Below are positions 1-12,876 of a stretch of 64,000 bases of DNA, in pieces; within the stretch, counting starts at the first letter, position 1; each line of letters starts with the position of its first letter. The stretch covers positions 124,001-188,000 of the forward strand of contig NZ_VRLV01000021.1 in NCBI RefSeq assembly GCF_009760925.1, in the 5' to 3' direction. The DNA is from Nonomuraea typhae. GTDB lineage: Bacteria; Actinomycetota; Actinomycetes; Streptosporangiales; Streptosporangiaceae. Made by a program: the position numbers and the translations under genes. The notes below the pieces were generated by a model. It saw only the letters and a list, made by a program, of their open reading frames with translations, had not been told where the DNA came from and did not search any database.

Positions 1-1
1 C

Positions 2-4448
<4,447 letters not shown>

Positions 4449-4475
4449 TCTTCGCGCGTCAGCCTGGGGGATGAC

Positions 4476-4507
4476 GTCGGGGGTCGGTCATCCGGCCGAC
4501 CCCTGAC
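4476..4507 (+). terminator. Hairpin terminator after the encapsulin-geosmin operon
   Basis: A 12-bp stem with one G:U pair (left arm 4476-4487, right arm 4496-4507) and an 8-nt loop, 28 nt after the copy B stop. There is no T-run, as is common for high-GC actinobacterial terminators. Confidence 0.6.
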
Positions 4508-4589
4508 CTGCGACGTTGAGCACTTCGGCCGATTCGCGGGCGCGCGGTGGTGCAGCAGGATGCTCGTGAACACGAGCGAAAGGTCTTCC

Positions 4590-6053
4590 GTGCACATCCG
4601 TACCACCCTCGCCCTGCTGACCCCGCTGGTAGTCGTGGCCGCCTGCGGCACCACGGCCGCCCCCGCCGGGCAGCCGGCCAAGCCGAAGCCGAGCCCGCCC
4701 GCCGCGGCCTGGCGGCCCTGCGCCGGCGGCGAGGGCGCCGAGTGCGCGCGCGTCAAGGTGCCCCTGGACTGGGAGCGGCCCGCGGGCGCGCAGATCGAGA
4801 TCGCCATCGCCCGCCGGAAGGCGCCCAAGTCCGAGGGCACGATCGTGTACCTGCCCGGCGGCCCCGGGCAGTCGGGCGTCGAGACGCTCAAGGCGAGCAA
4901 GGAGTTCGGCGGGCTGGAGAAGCGCTACGACATCGTCAGCCTCGACCCGCGCGGCGTCGGCGAAAGCAGCCCGCTGACCTGCCCGTCCGACCAGGTCATG
5001 GCCGTGGACCCGCAGCGCGTCCCCACCTCGGACGCCCGGCTCGCCGCGTTGAAGGAGTCGTCGGCCAGGCTGGCCGAGGCGTGCAGGAAGCTCACCGGCC
5101 CGGTCTTCGACCACCTGGACAGCGCCGGCGCCGCCAAGGACTTCGACCTGGTCAGGCAGGCCATCGGCGCGGACAAGGTGACCGTCTACAGCCACTCCTA
5201 CGGGACCCTGCTGGCCCAGGAGTACGCCGCCAGGTTCGGCTCGCGGCTGCGCGGGGCCGTACTCGACGGGGTGATGGACCACAGCATCGACCGGCGCACG
5301 TTCACCGTCTCGGCGGCCAAGGCGCTGGAGGAGTCCTTCGGCCAGTTCGCGCAGTGGTGCGCAAAGGACAAGGAGTGCGCCGTCGCGGACCCGGCCGCCG
5401 CCTACCGGCGGGTGCTGGCCAAGGCCGAGCGCGGCAAGCTGGGCGAGGACGAGGCCGGGCGGCCCTGGACGCCGTACACGGTGACGGCGACGATCGACGC
5501 GATGTTGTTCACGCCGTCCTGGCCGGCGGCGGGCATGTTCCTGAACGCGCTCGACAAGGGCAAGCCCTGGAAGACCGACGCCGACGACACCATGCCCAAG
5601 CGGCTGAACTACGCCGATCCCATCCTCTGCCAGGACTACGCCATGGCCTACCGGGACGCCGCCGCGGTCAAGGCCGACCTGGCCGCCGCGGCCGCCGTCG
5701 CGCCGACCATGCGGTATTCGCCCAACGCGCTGAAGGCCGTGCTGGCCTGCCAGGGCTGGCCGGCGCCGGTCAAGAACCCGCAGCGCCCGGCCGTCAGCAA
5801 GGCGGTGACGCCGCTGCTGCTCCTGCAGAGCCGCTACGACAACGCCACCCCGCCGGCCTGGGCCGAGAACGTCGCCCGTCAGCTCGGCGACCGCGCCCGG
5901 CTGACCGTGCTGCCCGACTGGACGCATGCCATGAAGCTGTACAACCGAGGCTGCCAGGCGGATTACGCGGCCGGCTACCTGACCTCCTTGACGCTCCCGC
6001 CCGCCACCCCGCGCTGCACGAGCACGCCTCCTGGAGTCACCACCACGCCCTGA
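4590..6053 (+). CDS. Secreted alpha/beta-hydrolase lipoprotein, TAP-like peptidase family
   Basis: Exported serine hydrolase resembling Streptomyces tripeptidyl aminopeptidases (alpha/beta-hydrolase core plus C-terminal TAP-like domain). I start at GTG 4590 because it is preceded by GCGAAAGG and gives a clean lipoprotein signal (MHIRTTLALLTPLVVVAAC, lipobox VAAC); an in-frame ATG at 4560 would add ten residues. Oxyanion-region motif YLPGGPGQSG, nucleophile Ser203 in YSHSYGT (the first Gly of GxSxG is replaced by Ser), acid in QSRYDNATPP and His in DWTHAMKLY are all visible. Predicted to be anchored to the outer face of the membrane and to release N-terminal peptides; the substrate is not known. 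Confidence 0.85.
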   Translation: MHIRTTLALLTPLVVVAACGTTAAPAGQPAKPKPSPPAAAWRPCAGGEGAECARVKVPLDWERPAGAQIEIAIARRKAPKSEGTIVYLPGGPGQSGVETLKASKEFGGLEKRYDIVSLDPRGVGESSPLTCPSDQVMAVDPQRVPTSDARLAALKESSARLAEACRKLTGPVFDHLDSAGAAKDFDLVRQAIGADKVTVYSHSYGTLLAQEYAARFGSRLRGAVLDGVMDHSIDRRTFTVSAAKALEESFGQFAQWCAKDKECAVADPAAAYRRVLAKAERGKLGEDEAGRPWTPYTVTATIDAMLFTPSWPAAGMFLNALDKGKPWKTDADDTMPKRLNYADPILCQDYAMAYRDAAAVKADLAAAAAVAPTMRYSPNALKAVLACQGWPAPVKNPQRPAVSKAVTPLLLLQSRYDNATPPAWAENVARQLGDRARLTVLPDWTHAMKLYNRGCQADYAAGYLTSLTLPPATPRCTSTPPGVTTTP

Positions 6054-6072
6054 CCCTCTAGGATCGGGGCCC

Positions 6073-6510
6073 ATGCACGAGATCGCCGCGTTCGGAACCC
6101 AGCTCATCGAGGCCCACCAATGGCTGCGTGAGGAGCTGGCGCGGCTGCGCGAGGACCTGGGCGCGGGCGGCCGCCCGGCCGACCTGCGCGCCCACTGCCT
6201 GGCCTTCTGCTCCGCCCTGACCCGCCACCACACGGGTGAGGACGCCGTCGCCTTCCCGGCCCTGGCCGAGCGCCATCCCGAGCTGCGCCCCGTCCTGGCC
6301 CAGCTGGAGGAGGACCACCAGCTGGTGGCCGACATCCTGCGCCGCATCTCCGCCCTGGACGGCAGCGACCCGAAGGCCGCTCTGGCGGAGCTGGACGGCC
6401 TGACGGCCATCATGGAGTCCCACTTCGCCTTCGAGGAGCGGAAGATCGTCGCCGCCCTCGACGCCCTGGACCTGCCCGAGTGGCGCCCCTATCTGGAGCC
6501 CACGCCATGA
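6073..6510 (+). CDS. Hemerythrin HHE domain protein
   Basis: 145-aa four-helix protein with the His/Glu pattern of the hemerythrin HHE family: AHQWLREEL, LTRHHTGEDAVAFP, LEEDHQLV and MESHFAFEERKI supply candidate ligands for a di-iron centre. Family members bind O2 or sense NO and redox state. No membrane segment or fused domain, so cytoplasmic. Its stop overlaps the next start as ATGA, making a two-gene unit with the MazG-like protein. Confidence 0.85.
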   Translation: MHEIAAFGTQLIEAHQWLREELARLREDLGAGGRPADLRAHCLAFCSALTRHHTGEDAVAFPALAERHPELRPVLAQLEEDHQLVADILRRISALDGSDPKAALAELDGLTAIMESHFAFEERKIVAALDALDLPEWRPYLEPTP

Positions 6511-6860
6511 GCACCGAACTCGGCGACCTGGCCGCCCGCCTGCGCGCCTTCGCCGAGGCCCGCGACTGGGGCCAGTTCCACACCCCCAAGAACCTCGCCA
6601 TGGCCCTGGCCGGAGAGGTGGGGGAACTGGTGGCCGAGTTCCAGTGGCTGCGCCCCGACGAGGACCTCGACCCCGAGGCGCGGGCGCGCGTCGTGGCCGA
6701 GCTGGGCGACGTCACCGGCTATCTGGTACGGCTGGCCGACGTGCTGGGCGTCGACCTGCTGGCGGCCGCGCATGCCAAGCTCGACCAGAGCGAGGCCCGC
6801 TACGACGTGAGCACCTACCGCGGCTCGGCACGCAAGGCCCCGCCCCTGCCGCCCGGCTGA
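6507..6860 (+). CDS. MazG-like nucleotide pyrophosphohydrolase
   Basis: 117-aa all-alpha NTP pyrophosphatase of the MazG/RS21-C6 (dCTPase-like) type. The metal-binding signature is seen as GEVGELVAEFQW in the first helix and ELGDVTGYLVRLAD in the later helix. Family members hydrolyse non-canonical or surplus (d)NTPs to monophosphate and PPi, with Mg2+. The start at 6507 overlaps the upstream stop (ATGA). The C-terminal RGSARKAPPLPPG tail is probably unstructured. Confidence 0.85.
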   Translation: MSTELGDLAARLRAFAEARDWGQFHTPKNLAMALAGEVGELVAEFQWLRPDEDLDPEARARVVAELGDVTGYLVRLADVLGVDLLAAAHAKLDQSEARYDVSTYRGSARKAPPLPPG

Positions 6861-6920
6861 TCAGCCGCCAACGAGGCGTAAACGCGCTGTCCATCGGCCG
6901 TCTATCGGCCTGCGCGAAGC

Positions 6921-6952
6921 TCCCTCCGTATCTCAGAGGACTTACGGAGGGA
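6921..6952 (+). promoter_or_regulatory. Perfect hairpin burying the ribosome-binding site of the 6959 lipoprotein gene
   Basis: TCCCTCCGTA (6921-6930) and its exact reverse complement TACGGAGGGA (6943-6952) are separated by a 12-nt loop. The right arm contains the whole Shine-Dalgarno GGAGG, and the ATG follows 6 nt later. In RNA the fold would hide the ribosome-binding site; as DNA it could be an operator. Confidence 0.6.
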
Positions 6953-6958
6953 CCACAT

Positions 6959-7390
6959 ATGCGTCACCAGCTTCTGCTCGCGACCGTGTCCGCGGCCATC
7001 GCCCTGACCGGATGCGGCGCCACGGCCAAGCCCGCAGCGGCCCCGTCCGCGGCCCCGTCCACGTCCGCCCCGTCCACGGCGGACACCTCCGCGCCCGCTT
7101 CCGCCGACCCGGTCTGCGAGGAGCTGAAGAAGGTCAAGGCGGAGATGGAACAGGGCGGCGAACCCGACGTCGCCGGGCTGATCGCCGCGGCCGGAGAGTC
7201 CAGCGCCAAGCTCGTCGAGCAGGCCAAGGACCCCGACCTGGTCAAGGCGCTGCAGCTCAACATCGAGATCGCCGACGCGGTCAAGAAGGCGACCGACGGC
7301 GGTGGCGACGTGCAGGAGGCGGTCTCCGGCGTCCAGGCTCAGATCGACGAGTCGGAGGCGCTGACCGACAAGGTGTGCGGGAAGTTCTAG
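6959..7390 (+). CDS. Small putative lipoprotein, function unknown
   Basis: 143 aa. N-terminal signal MRHQLLLATVSAAIALTGC with lipobox LTGC, an Ala/Pro/Ser/Thr linker (about 25-52), then a helical domain with one Cys near its start (DPVCEEL) and one near the end (KVCGKF), which could form a disulfide once exported. I recognise no family. ATG 6959 is chosen for its strong GGAGG site, which lies inside a perfect hairpin. The stop overlaps the convergent PPOX gene in a shared CTAG. Confidence 0.75.
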   Translation: MRHQLLLATVSAAIALTGCGATAKPAAAPSAAPSTSAPSTADTSAPASADPVCEELKKVKAEMEQGGEPDVAGLIAAAGESSAKLVEQAKDPDLVKALQLNIEIADAVKKATDGGGDVQEAVSGVQAQIDESEALTDKVCGKF

Positions 7391-7905
7391 GCGAAGCGCC
7401 AGCGGGTCGCGCCATGCGGCTCGGCCGTGGCGACGCCGAACGCCACCCGCATCGAGAAGCGGTAGACGTACCAGGGCGCCGGTCCCGCGCTGGGCGCGCT
7501 GTAGGGGGCGGTGATGGCGTCGCCCTCGGCGCTCGCGGGCCAGCCCAGCTCGGCGTACCTGGCGGCCACGCCCGCGACCTCGGCGGCGTCGGTGACCCGG
7601 TGCGCGGTGCCCTCGAGGTTCAGGTCTATCCCCTCGAGCCGGACGGAGAAGGTGCAGTTCGGGTTGGCCTCCAGGTTGTGGGTCTTGCGGGCGTGCGGGC
7701 CGCTGGTGAAGTGGACGGCGCCGCCGTACCAGATGGCTCCGACCCCGGTGGCGTGCGGCCGGCCGTCGGGGCGCACGGTGCCGAGGAACCAGCTGATCTC
7801 GGGTCCCGTGGAAGCGGTGAGCTGGGCGAGCGCGCGCTCCCACGGCAGCGGGGCGTGGCCGTAGCGGTCGAGGTTGGTGACGTCGGCGGGTGTCTGGTCG
7901 CTCAT
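7387..7905 (-). CDS. Pyridoxamine-5'-phosphate-oxidase-fold protein
   Basis: 172-aa split-barrel flavin/F420-binding protein of the PPOX superfamily: LGTVRPDGRPHATGVGAIW, VHFTSGPHARKTHNLEANP and the closing APWYVYRFSMRVAFG follow the family pattern. In actinobacteria such proteins often use F420 or bind FMN or heme to reduce small molecules; the cofactor cannot be told here. It is convergent with the lipoprotein gene and the stops overlap by 4 nt. Confidence 0.85.
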   Translation of the reverse strand: MSDQTPADVTNLDRYGHAPLPWERALAQLTASTGPEISWFLGTVRPDGRPHATGVGAIWYGGAVHFTSGPHARKTHNLEANPNCTFSVRLEGIDLNLEGTAHRVTDAAEVAGVAARYAELGWPASAEGDAITAPYSAPSAGPAPWYVYRFSMRVAFGVATAEPHGATRWRFA

Positions 7906-7995
7906 CGGATCCTCCTAGCGCGTGGCGGACACAGGGATAGACCCGCCGGCGGAGCGGAACTCATCGCGGTCCCGTCCGCCGGCGGGTGAGGGTGG

Positions 7996-9564
7996 TCAGC
8001 CGGTCTTCCGCTGTTTCGCCAGCAGGGTGCAGCAGGCGGTGGCGGCGATGAGGATGGCGGCGGCGGCCAGGAAGGTGGCGTGCATGGCGGTGGTGAAGCT
8101 CGCGGTGAACGCCTCGTGGCCCAGGCGCTGGAACAGGGCGGCATCGCCGGTGCCGAGGCCGGTGGGCGGGCTGGGCGGGCGGAAGCGCCCGGCGCCGCCG
8201 GCCGTGGCGGTCAGGAACGCGTCGCGCAGGTGTGCGGGCAGCTGAGCGGCCTGTCGTCCGGCGTTCTCCGCGAGGGCGGCGTTGAGCCGGGCGGAGAGCA
8301 GGGCGCCCAGGACGGCCATGCCGAGGACGGTGCCGATCTGGCGGATGGTGTTGGCGGTGCCGGAGGCGGCGCCGGCCAGGTGGGGCGGCACGCCGTGCAT
8401 GGTGACCTGCTGCAGCGGGGTGTAGGTGGCGCCGTTGCCGAGGCCGATGATGATCAGGCCTGGGAGCAGGCCCCAGGCGCCGGTGTCCGGGCCGGTCGTG
8501 AAGGTCAGGACGAGCAGTCCGGCGGCCAGCAGCCCCAGCCCTGACATCAGGATGTGCCTGGCCTCGATCCTCTCGGTCAGCCGGCCGGTCCAGGCGGAGC
8601 CGATCGCGGTCACGATCGCGCTGGGCAGCAGGACCAGCCCGGTTTCCAGCGGGCTGTAGCCGCGGGCCGACTGCAGGTAGAGGACCAGCGCGAACGGGAT
8701 CGCCATCATGCCGGCGTAGAAGACGAACCCGACCCCGTTGCCGATCGTGAAGTTCCTGGTGGCGAACAGGGCGAGCGGCATGAGGGGCTCGTTCTTCTCG
8801 CGCCGCTGCCAGAGCACGAACAGCACGAGCAGCACGACGCCGGTGACGATGACGGAGCCGATCGTGATCGGGCCGGCGATGGTCCCCCAGTCGTAGCGCC
8901 CACCCTCGATCAGGCCGAAGACGACGCCGGTCAGCCCGGCGGTGGCCAGAGCGACGCCCGTCAGGTCGAGGCGGCGGGTACGGCCGGAGCGCATGGCCGG
9001 GGCGTGGAGCAGGGTCAGCACGATCGTGATCACGCCGATCGGGATGTTGATGAAGAAGATCCAGCGCCAGCCGGCCTGGGCCAGGAGGAAGCCGCCGACG
9101 ATCGGCCCGCAGACCGGGGCCAGGCCCGCGATCGCCCCGAACAGGCCGAACGCGCGGCCGCGCAGGTGCGGCGGGAAGATCGTCAGGATCGACGAGATGA
9201 CCTGCGGGAACAGCAGCGCCGTGCCCACTCCCTGCAGCACGCGCGCGGCCAGCAACTGGCTTCCCGAGGTGGCCAGGCCGCACAGGGCCGAGGCCACGGT
9301 GAAGACCGTGACGCCGATCAGGAACAGGCGGCGGTAGCCGAAGATGTCCCCGAGGCGCCCGGTGGTGACCAGCAGCACCGAGAAGATCAGCAGGTAGGCG
9401 TCGAGCACCCACAGCACCTGGCTGTAGGAGGCGTCGATGCTGTGGATCAGGGTCGGGACAGCGATGTTGACGATGGTTCCGTCGAGCAACGCCATGAAGA
9501 ATCCGGCGCAGAGGACGGCGAGGACCAGCCACGGCCGCTGCGTGACCGGCTTGGCTTCTGTCAC
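7996..9564 (-). CDS. DHA2-family MFS drug exporter (EmrB/QacA type)
   Basis: Fourteen-helix proton antiporter of about 522 aa. It shows the MFS motifs of this group: LDGTIVNIAVPTL in helix 1, GRLGDIFGYRRLF in the first cytoplasmic loop and GIGPAIGG-like LAPVCGPIVGGFL in helix 5. I prefer GTG 9564 because GGAGGT stands 7 nt upstream; ATG 9579 is an alternative. Exports hydrophobic compounds or antibiotics in characterised relatives. The gene stands alone; a 7-bp inverted repeat overlaps its translation start region. Confidence 0.88.
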   Translation of the reverse strand: MTEAKPVTQRPWLVLAVLCAGFFMALLDGTIVNIAVPTLIHSIDASYSQVLWVLDAYLLIFSVLLVTTGRLGDIFGYRRLFLIGVTVFTVASALCGLATSGSQLLAARVLQGVGTALLFPQVISSILTIFPPHLRGRAFGLFGAIAGLAPVCGPIVGGFLLAQAGWRWIFFINIPIGVITIVLTLLHAPAMRSGRTRRLDLTGVALATAGLTGVVFGLIEGGRYDWGTIAGPITIGSVIVTGVVLLVLFVLWQRREKNEPLMPLALFATRNFTIGNGVGFVFYAGMMAIPFALVLYLQSARGYSPLETGLVLLPSAIVTAIGSAWTGRLTERIEARHILMSGLGLLAAGLLVLTFTTGPDTGAWGLLPGLIIIGLGNGATYTPLQQVTMHGVPPHLAGAASGTANTIRQIGTVLGMAVLGALLSARLNAALAENAGRQAAQLPAHLRDAFLTATAGGAGRFRPPSPPTGLGTGDAALFQRLGHEAFTASFTTAMHATFLAAAAILIAATACCTLLAKQRKTG

Positions 9565-9567
9565 GTG

Positions 9568-9592
9568 GGTGACCTCCATGAACACGGTCACC
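9568..9592 (-). promoter_or_regulatory. Inverted repeat over the start region of the MFS exporter
   Basis: GGTGACC (9568-9574) and GGTCACC (9586-9592) form a perfect 7-bp inverted repeat with an 11-nt spacer, overlapping the GGAGGT ribosome-binding site. It could be a repressor site or an RNA fold. Confidence 0.35.
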
Positions 9593-9808
9593 TGGGCAAG
9601 GTGGTGAGAGCCCGGGGCATACGGACGGGGTCGGAGAACCGGCCCGCTCGCCATGCTGCGCACGCCCTTGTCCCAGGTGCGGTGCGACTTCCACCTTTTC
9701 CGCGGCCATCGGGACCCGGAGAAGCTGGTTGGCGAGGCGAAGTGCCCAACGGTGAGAAGCCAAGAGGGAATCTAGCAACTCACCCAGCGCCCTACAACAG
9801 GCCCCCGA

Positions 9809-11911
9809 TCACAGGCCCGCGGCTTCGAGGCGGGCGGTCAGGCTGGTGTTGCGGCGCCGGTCCAGGCGGTGGACGGCGAGCTCGAGGGCGGCGCGCTGGC
9901 CGACCAGGACGACCCAGGAGCGGGCCCGGGTGACCAGGGTGTACAGCAGGCGGCGGCGGAGCATGATGCCGCCCGACTCGGCCACCAAGGGGGCCACGAC
10001 GAAGGGATACTCGCTGCCCTGGGCCCGGTGCACGCTGATGGCGTAGGCGTGGGTGAGGTCGTCCAGTTCGTCGAAGGTGTAGGTGACCGCTTCGCCGTCG
10101 TCGATGAGCACGTCCACCTGGCGCTCCTCCGGCACCAGCCGGGTGATCGTGCCGGTCTCGCCGTTGAAGACGCCCTTGTCGTAGTTGTTGCGGATGGGCA
10201 TCACCCGGTCTCCGACCCGGAAGCAGGTGGAGCCGGACCAGTGCTCGGGCTTGCCGTCGGCGGCGGGGTTCAGGACGTCCTGGAGGCGGCGGCCGAGCTC
10301 GGCGGTGCCGGCGGTGCCTTTGCGCATGGGGGCCAGCACCTGCACCTGGCCGGGGGCGACGCCCTGTTTGCGGGGGATGGCGACGGTGGCCAGGTGGACC
10401 ACGCGGTCGGCGATGGCCGTGGGGTCGTCCAGCTCCTCGAACCAGAAGCCGCCGCCACCCGGCAGCGCGGGCAGTTCGCCGGCGCGGATGCGGTGGGCGG
10501 CGCGGATGATGGCGCTGCCCTCGGCCTGGCGGAAGACCTGGGTGAGCCGGACCCGGGGGATGCTCTCGACGCGGAGCACGTCGGTCAGCACGCTGCCCGG
10601 GCCCACGCTGGGCAACTGGTCGCCGTCGCCCACCAGCAGCAGATGGCCGCCGGACGGCAGGGCGGCGGCGAGCCGGGTGGCCAGCCCGAGGTCGAGCATG
10701 GAGGCTTCGTCCACCACGACGAGGTCGGCGCGCACGGGGCGTTCGTCGAACAGCGCCTCGGGGTCGGGTTCGTAGGCCAGCATGCGGTGGACGGTCATCG
10801 CGGGCAGGCCGGTCAGCTCCGACAGCCGCTTGGCCGCCTTGCCCGTGGGGGCGCACAGCGTGACCGTGCCGCCCATCGCCCGGACCGTGGCCGCGATCGC
10901 CTTGACGGTGTGGCTCTTGCCGCAGCCGGGGCCGCCGGTGAGGATCGACAGCGTGCTGGTCAGCGCCATGGTGACGGCGGCGCGCTGGTCGTCGTTGAGG
11001 GTGTCGTCCTCCTGGTAGGCGCGCAGCCGCAACGTCGAGCGGGCGCCGGCCAGGCGGGTCAGCTCGGTGGTCAGCCGCAGCTCCCGGGCGTGGAGCTCCT
11101 TGGGGTAGACGGCGTCGGCCTCGCGGGCCACCCGGCGGGCGGCGGTGAGCGCGTCGAGCCCCTGGCGGATCAGCTCCTCGTCCTGCTCGATGAGGTCGAT
11201 GGTCTGGGTGACCAGCGCCGTCGGGGACAGGAAGCAGTGACCGCCGCCGCTGGCGGCCGCGTCGAGGCGGTCGAGCAGGGCCGCCTGGATGCGCTGGGGG
11301 CTGCTCTCCGGCACCCCGGAGCGCAGCGCGATGCGGTCGGCGGTGGCGAAGGCGATGCCCCTGACCCGGCCGATGAGCTGGTAGGGGTCCTTGGCCAGCA
11401 CCTCGGCCGAGTCGGCGCCGAACACCTGGTAGATCTTGGCGGCCAGCAGCGGGCTGACGCCATAGCCCTGGAGCAGGACCATCAGGTGGGCGATCGCCTT
11501 CTGGTCGGCCCACGCCTCGACGATCTGGCCCTGCCGGATGGGGCCGATGCCGATGACCTCGCGCAGGCGCGCGGGCTCGGTGTCGATGACGGCCAGGCTG
11601 CGCTCGCCGAAGTGGCCCACGATGGCCTGGGCGAGCCGGGGGCCGATGCCTCTGATCAGGCCGGAACCGAGGTAGAGCTGGATCGCGCGGATCGTGGAGG
11701 GGGTGACGCGCTCGCAGGCGGTGACCGCGAGGCGGCGGCCGTGGCGGGGGTGCTCTTCCCAGTCGCCGGTCAGGTGGAGCGTCTCGCCGGGCTGCACGCC
11801 GCCCAGCGCCCGGCCGGCGGCCACGAATCCGGGCCGGCCGTCGGCGCTCATCCTGGCCACGGTGTAGGCGTCGTCGCGCACGAACACGAGCTGTTCGACG
11901 GAGACCTCCAC
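9809..11911 (-). CDS. recD2: ATP-dependent DNA helicase RecD2
   Basis: Superfamily 1B 5'-3' DNA helicase, 700 aa. An N-terminal OB/helix-hairpin-helix part (GIGPRLAQAIVGHFG, EVIGIGP) precedes the helicase core: Walker A GGPGCGKSHT, Walker B VVDEASML, motif III-like LVGDGDQLPSVGPGSVL and the C-terminal SVHRAQGSEYP with VTRARSWVVLVG. RecD2 acts in DNA repair without a RecBC complex. GTG 11911 places the family start (EVSVEQLVFVRDDAYTVAR); GTG 11935 would add eight residues. It is divergent from the gene at 11967 across a short promoter region. Confidence 0.92.
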   Translation of the reverse strand: MEVSVEQLVFVRDDAYTVARMSADGRPGFVAAGRALGGVQPGETLHLTGDWEEHPRHGRRLAVTACERVTPSTIRAIQLYLGSGLIRGIGPRLAQAIVGHFGERSLAVIDTEPARLREVIGIGPIRQGQIVEAWADQKAIAHLMVLLQGYGVSPLLAAKIYQVFGADSAEVLAKDPYQLIGRVRGIAFATADRIALRSGVPESSPQRIQAALLDRLDAAASGGGHCFLSPTALVTQTIDLIEQDEELIRQGLDALTAARRVAREADAVYPKELHARELRLTTELTRLAGARSTLRLRAYQEDDTLNDDQRAAVTMALTSTLSILTGGPGCGKSHTVKAIAATVRAMGGTVTLCAPTGKAAKRLSELTGLPAMTVHRMLAYEPDPEALFDERPVRADLVVVDEASMLDLGLATRLAAALPSGGHLLLVGDGDQLPSVGPGSVLTDVLRVESIPRVRLTQVFRQAEGSAIIRAAHRIRAGELPALPGGGGFWFEELDDPTAIADRVVHLATVAIPRKQGVAPGQVQVLAPMRKGTAGTAELGRRLQDVLNPAADGKPEHWSGSTCFRVGDRVMPIRNNYDKGVFNGETGTITRLVPEERQVDVLIDDGEAVTYTFDELDDLTHAYAISVHRAQGSEYPFVVAPLVAESGGIMLRRRLLYTLVTRARSWVVLVGQRAALELAVHRLDRRRNTSLTARLEAAGL

Positions 11912-11966
11912 GCGATGAACCCTAGGCCATGGCACCGACAGGGAAACGCACGCCTACCATGACGGA

Positions 11967-12827
11967 GTGGAGACGCTGGACGAGCAGGAGTGGCGCCGCC
12001 GTGCCGAGGCGCACGAGCGGCGGGTGCGGGCGTGGATCGACCCGCACCTGGGCAGGCGGCAGGCTCGCCGGGCGCATCCGGTGGAGGACTTCCTGTTCAC
12101 CTACTACAGCTTCCGCCCGGCGAAGTTGCGGCGCTGGCATCCCGGCGCCGGGGTGGTGCTGGCCGGTGCGAGCGGCTTCGGCCCCGAGTACGCCGACGTC
12201 CCCGGCGGGCAGCGTCTCGACCACGCGGCGCTGCTGGAGCGGCGGATGGCCATGGTCGAGTGGACGGCCCGGCTGCTGAAGGCGACCGCGGGGCGCGGTG
12301 GTCAATTCGGCTGTTTCGGGATGCACGAGTGGGCGATGGTCTACAGGACCGATGCCGTACGGCACGGCGGACAGCCTCTGCGGATGGCGCCGGCGGAGAT
12401 CGCCCGGGTGGTGGAGGCGCGCGGGGTGCGCTGCAGCCACTTCGACGCCTTCCGGTTCTTCACCGAGGCGGCCCGGCCGCTCAACCAGCTGGAGCCCACC
12501 CGGGAGCGGCAGGCCGAGATGGAGCAGCCGGGGTGCCTGCACGCCAACATGGACCTCTACAAGTGGGCCTACAAGCTCTCGCCGCTGGTGCCGAGTGAGC
12601 TGATCGCCGACTGTTTCGAGCTGGCCAGGGAGATCCGCGAGGTGGACATGCGCGCCAGCCCGTACGACCTGCGTGAGCTGGGGTATCGGCCGATCGCGAT
12701 CGAGACGGCGGCGGGGCGGACGGAGTATGCGGGGCTGCAGAAGCGCTTCGCGGAGCGGGCGGCGCCGCTGCGCGCCCGGTTGCTGGAGGTCTGTGAGGTT
12801 TTGATGGAGATTGACGCCCGGGTCTGA
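11967..12827 (+). CDS. Conserved actinobacterial protein (often named 3-methyladenine DNA glycosylase)
   Basis: 286 aa, GTG start. The block HPVEDFLFTYYSFRPAKLRRWHPG and the later EQPGCLHANMDLYKWAYKL and SPYDLRELGYRPI are characteristic of a family I recall from actinomycetes annotated as 3-methyladenine DNA glycosylase. I cannot see a helix-hairpin-helix/Gly-Pro-Asp catalytic motif, so that function is unproven. It lies divergent to recD2, which is compatible with a repair role but is only circumstantial. Confidence 0.65.
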   Translation: METLDEQEWRRRAEAHERRVRAWIDPHLGRRQARRAHPVEDFLFTYYSFRPAKLRRWHPGAGVVLAGASGFGPEYADVPGGQRLDHAALLERRMAMVEWTARLLKATAGRGGQFGCFGMHEWAMVYRTDAVRHGGQPLRMAPAEIARVVEARGVRCSHFDAFRFFTEAARPLNQLEPTRERQAEMEQPGCLHANMDLYKWAYKLSPLVPSELIADCFELAREIREVDMRASPYDLRELGYRPIAIETAAGRTEYAGLQKRFAERAAPLRARLLEVCEVLMEIDARV

Positions 12828-12845
12828 GGAGAACTACCTTCTGGA

Positions 12846-12861
12846 TACCGGCTGGTCGGTA
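12846..12861 (+). promoter_or_regulatory. TetR-type operator candidate upstream of the SDR gene
   Basis: TACCG-GCTGGT-CGGTA, a 16-bp palindrome 15 nt upstream of the ATG at 12877. Palindromes of this TACCG/CGGTA form are typical TetR/AcrR operators. No regulator gene is adjacent; the nearest TetR gene is at 15248-15916. Confidence 0.45.
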
Positions 12862-12876
12862 CAGAAGCGAGGGCGT

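Noticed and set aside
4488-6413. Minus-strand open frame opposite the secreted hydrolase and hemerythrin-like gene
   Set aside because: Shadow frame of two convincing genes; low-complexity Gly/Arg content and no motif.
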